Shown: piece after piece, positions 61,208 through 64,000 of the stretch
How the letters are laid out: each line of letters begins with the position of its first letter
How positions within the stretch are numbered: position 1 is the first letter of the stretch
Position numbers and translations under genes: made by a program
The notes under the pieces: generated by a model
What the model was told of the DNA's origin: nothing
Database searches by the model: none
What the model saw: only the letters and a program-made list of their open reading frames with translations
NCBI GenBank assembly: GCA_022822305.1
Contig: JAJEBY010000016.1
Span: forward strand, 992,001-1,056,000
Length of the DNA stretch: 64,000 bases
Direction of reading: 5' to 3'
Origin: Anaerolineae bacterium
GTDB taxonomy: Bacteria > Chloroflexota > Anaerolineae > Aggregatilineales > Phototrophicaceae

Positions 61208-63091
61208 ATGAATTACCTGTTTCGAAGAGTTTCGCTAGTCTTGATCATTGCCTTGGTGACTATCGGACCGGGCTTGATCTTGGGTTCCGCCCAAGACTGT
61301 ATGTACAACGAAGCGCCGATGCTTGCGGAGAAGGTCGCCGCGGGCGAACTTCCCGGCGTCTGCGATCGCTTGCCGGAGAATCCTCTAGTGCTTGCCAGTG
61401 GCGTGCTGCTGCCGGAATCCTTCGTTGAGGTGGAAATCGGTCATTACGGCGGTGAGCTGATCATGACCTGGCAGAACAACGTGGCCATGAAGGAGACGCT
61501 CTTCAACACCCAGAATCGCGACGACAATACCTTGGCGCCGAACATCATCGCAGATTTCAGCTATAACGACGATTTCTCGGAATACACCTTCAAGCTGCGT
61601 GCCGGCCACAAATGGTCTGATGGCGCGCCAATGACTACCGAGGATGTGCGCTTTGCCTACGAGGATGTCATCAGCAACGAAGCCTTGAGCACGTCGGTAG
61701 TGACCTATTTGAAGACGGGCGGCGTTCCCGCCGGTACGCCGGCGACGCTGGAAATCGTTGACGAGACGACTTTCAAATTCAGCTTTGACGGGCCGTATCC
61801 CGGTTTCCCAGCTTCGTTGGTTGCCCTCGGCACCGGATATCTGGATATCATCAAACCCAAGCACTTCCTGGCGCCCTTCCACGCCGATTACGGCGACGCC
61901 GATGAAATCGCCGCCATGGTCGAAGAAGACGGCCTCGCCGATTGGACCGAACTCTTCGGCCAAAAGGACGTGACTGGATGGTGCGAAAACTGTCTGGCGG
62001 CCATTGGATTCCCGCAGCTGGGCCCCTGGGTGCGCGTCGAAGGGCCGGAAGAAGAAGTCATCACCGAGCGCAATCCCTATTTCTTCTCCGTCGATGCCGC
62101 CGGCAACCAATTGCCCTATCTCGACAGGCGTAATGCCGTCATCAACCAATGGGCCAACATGGAATCCGCCGAACTGCTGCTCTTCGCCGGGGATGTGGAT
62201 TACTTCTGGCAAGTTAGCTTGGGCAACATTCCGCTCTACATCGAGAATTCGGAAGCCGGCAACTATTCGGTCTACATTTATCCCAACAAAGACTCGCGCA
62301 TGTTCTTCCTCAATCTCACCTTTGCGGATGACACCTGGCGCGAGGTCACCTGGGACAAACGCTTCCGGCAAGCCGTTCAGTTGGCCATCGACAGCGACGA
62401 TTTGATCGGCACGCTCTACTTTGGTCAGGCTCACGCGCCGACCATCGCATCCGCCGACTATGATGTGGATGCCGCCAACGCGCTGCTCGATGATATGGGC
62501 ATGACCGAGCGCGACTCTGATGGCTATCGTCTTTCGCCAAGTGGCAATCCTTTCGAAATCCTGATCGAGGTTGGCGCTGGCGGCGGCGAATATTCCGATC
62601 CCGCTACCTTCATCGTCGGATACCTGGCTGACATTGGCATCAGAGCCGATTTCCGCGGCATTGACGGCGCCCTGATTGGCGAACGCCGCCGCTCCAACGA
62701 GACACAGGCCGGCATCAACTGGAATACCGCGCCGCTCTTCGCCGCCCACACCTACCCGGATTATGTTCCCAACGACCTTTGGGGACCGCTCTGGGGAACC
62801 TGGTACAACACCGACGGCGAATCCGGGGAAGCGCCGCCCGACTGGATCATGGACTTGTACGCGATCCACGAGGAACTCGTGAGCTACCCGCCGGGCAGCG
62901 AGGGCTTCATCGCCGCCTCCGCCGAGCGAGATGCCTGGCTCTATGAAAACGTGCCCTTCTTCACCTACGTGGAGAATCCGGGGTTGGTACACGTCTGGTC
63001 GAATTGCATGGGCAACGTGCCGGACGGACCCTTCCATCACGGATCCTGGTCAAGCCACAAGCTGGTTTACTTCAAGCCGGATTGCATGTAA
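61208..63091 (+). CDS. Family 5 solute-binding protein (probable manno-oligosaccharide binding)
   Basis: 627 residues. Signal peptide about 1-28 (a basic start, then LVLIIALVTIGPGLILGSAQ); no clear lipobox, though Cys31 follows closely. The mature start MLAEKVAAGELPGVCDRLPENPLVL and LRAGHKWSDGAPMTTEDVRFAYEDV are typical of Dpp/Opp-type binding proteins, including the oligosaccharide-binding group found beside mannosidases. The end FFTYVENPGLVHVWSNCMGN is also of that group. It would capture substrate for the OppBCDF-type transporter encoded divergently. Its mRNA ends at a strong terminator (63119-63151). Confidence 0.92.
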   Translation: MNYLFRRVSLVLIIALVTIGPGLILGSAQDCMYNEAPMLAEKVAAGELPGVCDRLPENPLVLASGVLLPESFVEVEIGHYGGELIMTWQNNVAMKETLFNTQNRDDNTLAPNIIADFSYNDDFSEYTFKLRAGHKWSDGAPMTTEDVRFAYEDVISNEALSTSVVTYLKTGGVPAGTPATLEIVDETTFKFSFDGPYPGFPASLVALGTGYLDIIKPKHFLAPFHADYGDADEIAAMVEEDGLADWTELFGQKDVTGWCENCLAAIGFPQLGPWVRVEGPEEEVITERNPYFFSVDAAGNQLPYLDRRNAVINQWANMESAELLLFAGDVDYFWQVSLGNIPLYIENSEAGNYSVYIYPNKDSRMFFLNLTFADDTWREVTWDKRFRQAVQLAIDSDDLIGTLYFGQAHAPTIASADYDVDAANALLDDMGMTERDSDGYRLSPSGNPFEILIEVGAGGGEYSDPATFIVGYLADIGIRADFRGIDGALIGERRRSNETQAGINWNTAPLFAAHTYPDYVPNDLWGPLWGTWYNTDGESGEAPPDWIMDLYAIHEELVSYPPGSEGFIAASAERDAWLYENVPFFTYVENPGLVHVWSNCMGNVPDGPFHHGSWSSHKLVYFKPDCM

Positions 63092-63118
63092 CGATACGGC
63101 GATCTCCAAGCACCAAGA

Positions 63119-63151
63119 GGGGCTGTGGCCATCCACGGCCCCTTTTCTTTT
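63119..63151 (+). terminator. Intrinsic terminator of the solute-binding-protein gene
   Basis: GGGGCTGTGG (63119-63128) pairs with CCACGGCCCC (63133-63142) with one G-T pair around a 4-base loop, followed by TTTTCTTTT. Works on the plus strand only. Confidence 0.92.
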
Positions 63152-63206
63152 CGACATAAGTTGCAGAATCGGTTTGCGGCGACTCCGAAGTAGCGCCCAG
63201 ATTCGT

Positions 63207-64000
63207 CTAGCGGCCGAGGACTTGTGTCGCGGCGTTCCAGGCGTCTACGCTCAGCCCGGACGTGTTGTTTACCTCTAGCGTCACCGCTTCGCCGGCATCG
63301 AGCCAAAAGTAGTTGTCCGAAATCGAGAACGTATCCAAATGTCCTGGCCGCGAGACATTAGCGGCTACCGCAGGCAGACCGCCCGTGTTTCGCACGACTA
63401 CCTTGTCGTCTCTAACCGCCAGCTCCAAAGTCGTCTTCGGCAAATCGAACAGACTGCCTTTACGCGCTTCGTGGTTCACGAAATAGAAGGTTCGCTGTTC
63501 AACGCTGTCGTTCACGAGCACTTCCGCGACGACGAATAGTGGAACGGTATCCGTAAGATTGGCGTCCAGATTGAAGTCGCCGAGATAAAAAGGACTGTCA
63601 ACTTTGCCGACGCCGGTAAAATCCCTGCTGCTGACATTTGTCAGTCGCCCATCAAATGCGCGCACGGATACTCTCCACTGCCCCCCGTCAAGCGCATTAG
63701 CGTCATCGAGCAAGTAGACCGGCAGATTCAGTGCTTCTCCAGCGCAATTGAGGCTGGTGAATAGCACGGCGGCGTGGAGCGGCGCGAATGCATCCTGGAA
63801 GAAATAGTGACCAATTTTGGGCGCGCCGTACCAATCTACGCAGGCCCAGGACGCGGCCGGATAATTATCCGTGAGCTTGTAATAGAGCACGCCGGTGGAA
63901 TCCGGCCAACGACAGCGAGCGCGTTCCAGCGTATGGCGGATGCCGACGGCCTGCGACAATTGCGAGCCGATGGTGTACTCCTCCAGACTACAGTCTTCAG
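63207..64000 (-). CDS. Second GH2 beta-mannosidase-type hydrolase (C-terminal part, runs off window)
   Basis: 264 visible residues with the frame open to the right edge, so the 5' part, including the catalytic residues, is outside. The visible part aligns with the end of the GH2 protein at 56291: GVLYYKLTDNYPAASWACVD against GVVYYKLTDNNPAASWATVD, LPVYLLDDANALDGGQW, and the final DNYFWLDAGEAVTLEV against DSYFWLDAGESRQLTC. Family-level assignment is therefore firm; activity is inferred from the paralogue. It ends 115 bases from the binding-protein stop, convergent with it. Confidence 0.88.
   Translation of the reverse strand, partial: EDCSLEEYTIGSQLSQAVGIRHTLERARCRWPDSTGVLYYKLTDNYPAASWACVDWYGAPKIGHYFFQDAFAPLHAAVLFTSLNCAGEALNLPVYLLDDANALDGGQWRVSVRAFDGRLTNVSSRDFTGVGKVDSPFYLGDFNLDANLTDTVPLFVVAEVLVNDSVEQRTFYFVNHEARKGSLFDLPKTTLELAVRDDKVVVRNTGGLPAVAANVSRPGHLDTFSISDNYFWLDAGEAVTLEVNNTSGLSVDAWNAATQVLGR

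Noticed and set aside
61385..63040. A 551-residue open frame antisense to the binding-protein gene
   Set aside because: The plus strand has promoter, ribosome binding site, signal peptide and terminator. The antisense frame has none.
1..64000. tRNA, rRNA, CRISPR arrays, insertion sequences and prophage genes
   Set aside because: I looked for TpsiC-type ends, repeated spaced units, transposase motifs and phage structural genes on both strands and found none.

Overview
The window looks like chromosomal DNA of a member of the Chloroflexota (Anaerolineae-like). This is inferred from gene content only. The signs are an FMN-riboswitch-controlled RibXYZ-type riboflavin importer, two LLM proteins of the MSMEG_2256-like F420 group, Dpp-family transporters paired with a GH2 beta-mannosidase, a bactofilin, RNase J, and no lipopolysaccharide core genes. 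The DNA is moderately GC-rich and densely coding. Genes lie in short same-strand runs. I saw no insertion sequence, prophage, CRISPR array, tRNA or rRNA.

Layout. 1-1208: end of a peptide-type ABC permease pair. 1397-1785: rpsT with its own promoter and a leader hairpin. 2244-4719: M20 peptidase and a class V aminotransferase. 4845-7884 (minus): riboflavin-type ABC importer under an FMN riboswitch. 7942-9912 (minus): two-component system. 10069-12693 (minus): P1 peptidase, DUF2007 protein, AI-2E-type membrane protein. 12982-15777: LLM oxidoreductase, YgjP-type metalloprotease, second LLM oxidoreductase. 15793-19147: acetyltransferase, pentapeptide protein, EtfBA. 19411-25450: complete Mrp-type cation/proton antiporter with MrpA and MrpB fused, facing a DUF368 (PopT-type) lipid carrier gene. 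26706-31852: hydrolase, methyltransferase, metK behind a SAM riboswitch and terminator, folE and a folB-folK fusion.

31992-41808 is an envelope polysaccharide locus. It encodes a CpsD-like ATPase with a damaged P-loop, RmlA, RmlB and RmlD (no RmlC), a HAD phosphatase, three glycosyltransferases, an unknown membrane-anchored protein and a Wzz-like protein, with rnhB embedded. 41847-49304 is mixed housekeeping: SDR, bactofilin, LipA, an orphan sugar-type ATPase, ComEA, a phosphoribosyltransferase, an orphan LolD-type ATPase and RNase J. 49580-52617 (minus) is an Arn-like module: a WecE-type sugar aminotransferase, a polyprenyl-phosphate glycosyltransferase and a sugar-formyltransferase-like protein. 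It could draw on the dTDP-4-keto-6-deoxyglucose made by RmlA and RmlB. 52887-54143 is NADP-type isocitrate dehydrogenase.

54239-64000 is a glycan uptake locus: OppB-OppC-GH2-OppD-OppF on the minus strand, a divergent solute-binding protein with a near-consensus promoter and a nested inverted repeat at its transcription start, and a second GH2 beta-mannosidase running off the right edge. The best candidates for something new are the rpsT leader hairpin, the WecE/glycosyltransferase/formyltransferase module with its altered catalytic triad, the CpsD-like protein lacking the P-loop glycine, and the repeat at 61119-61159.
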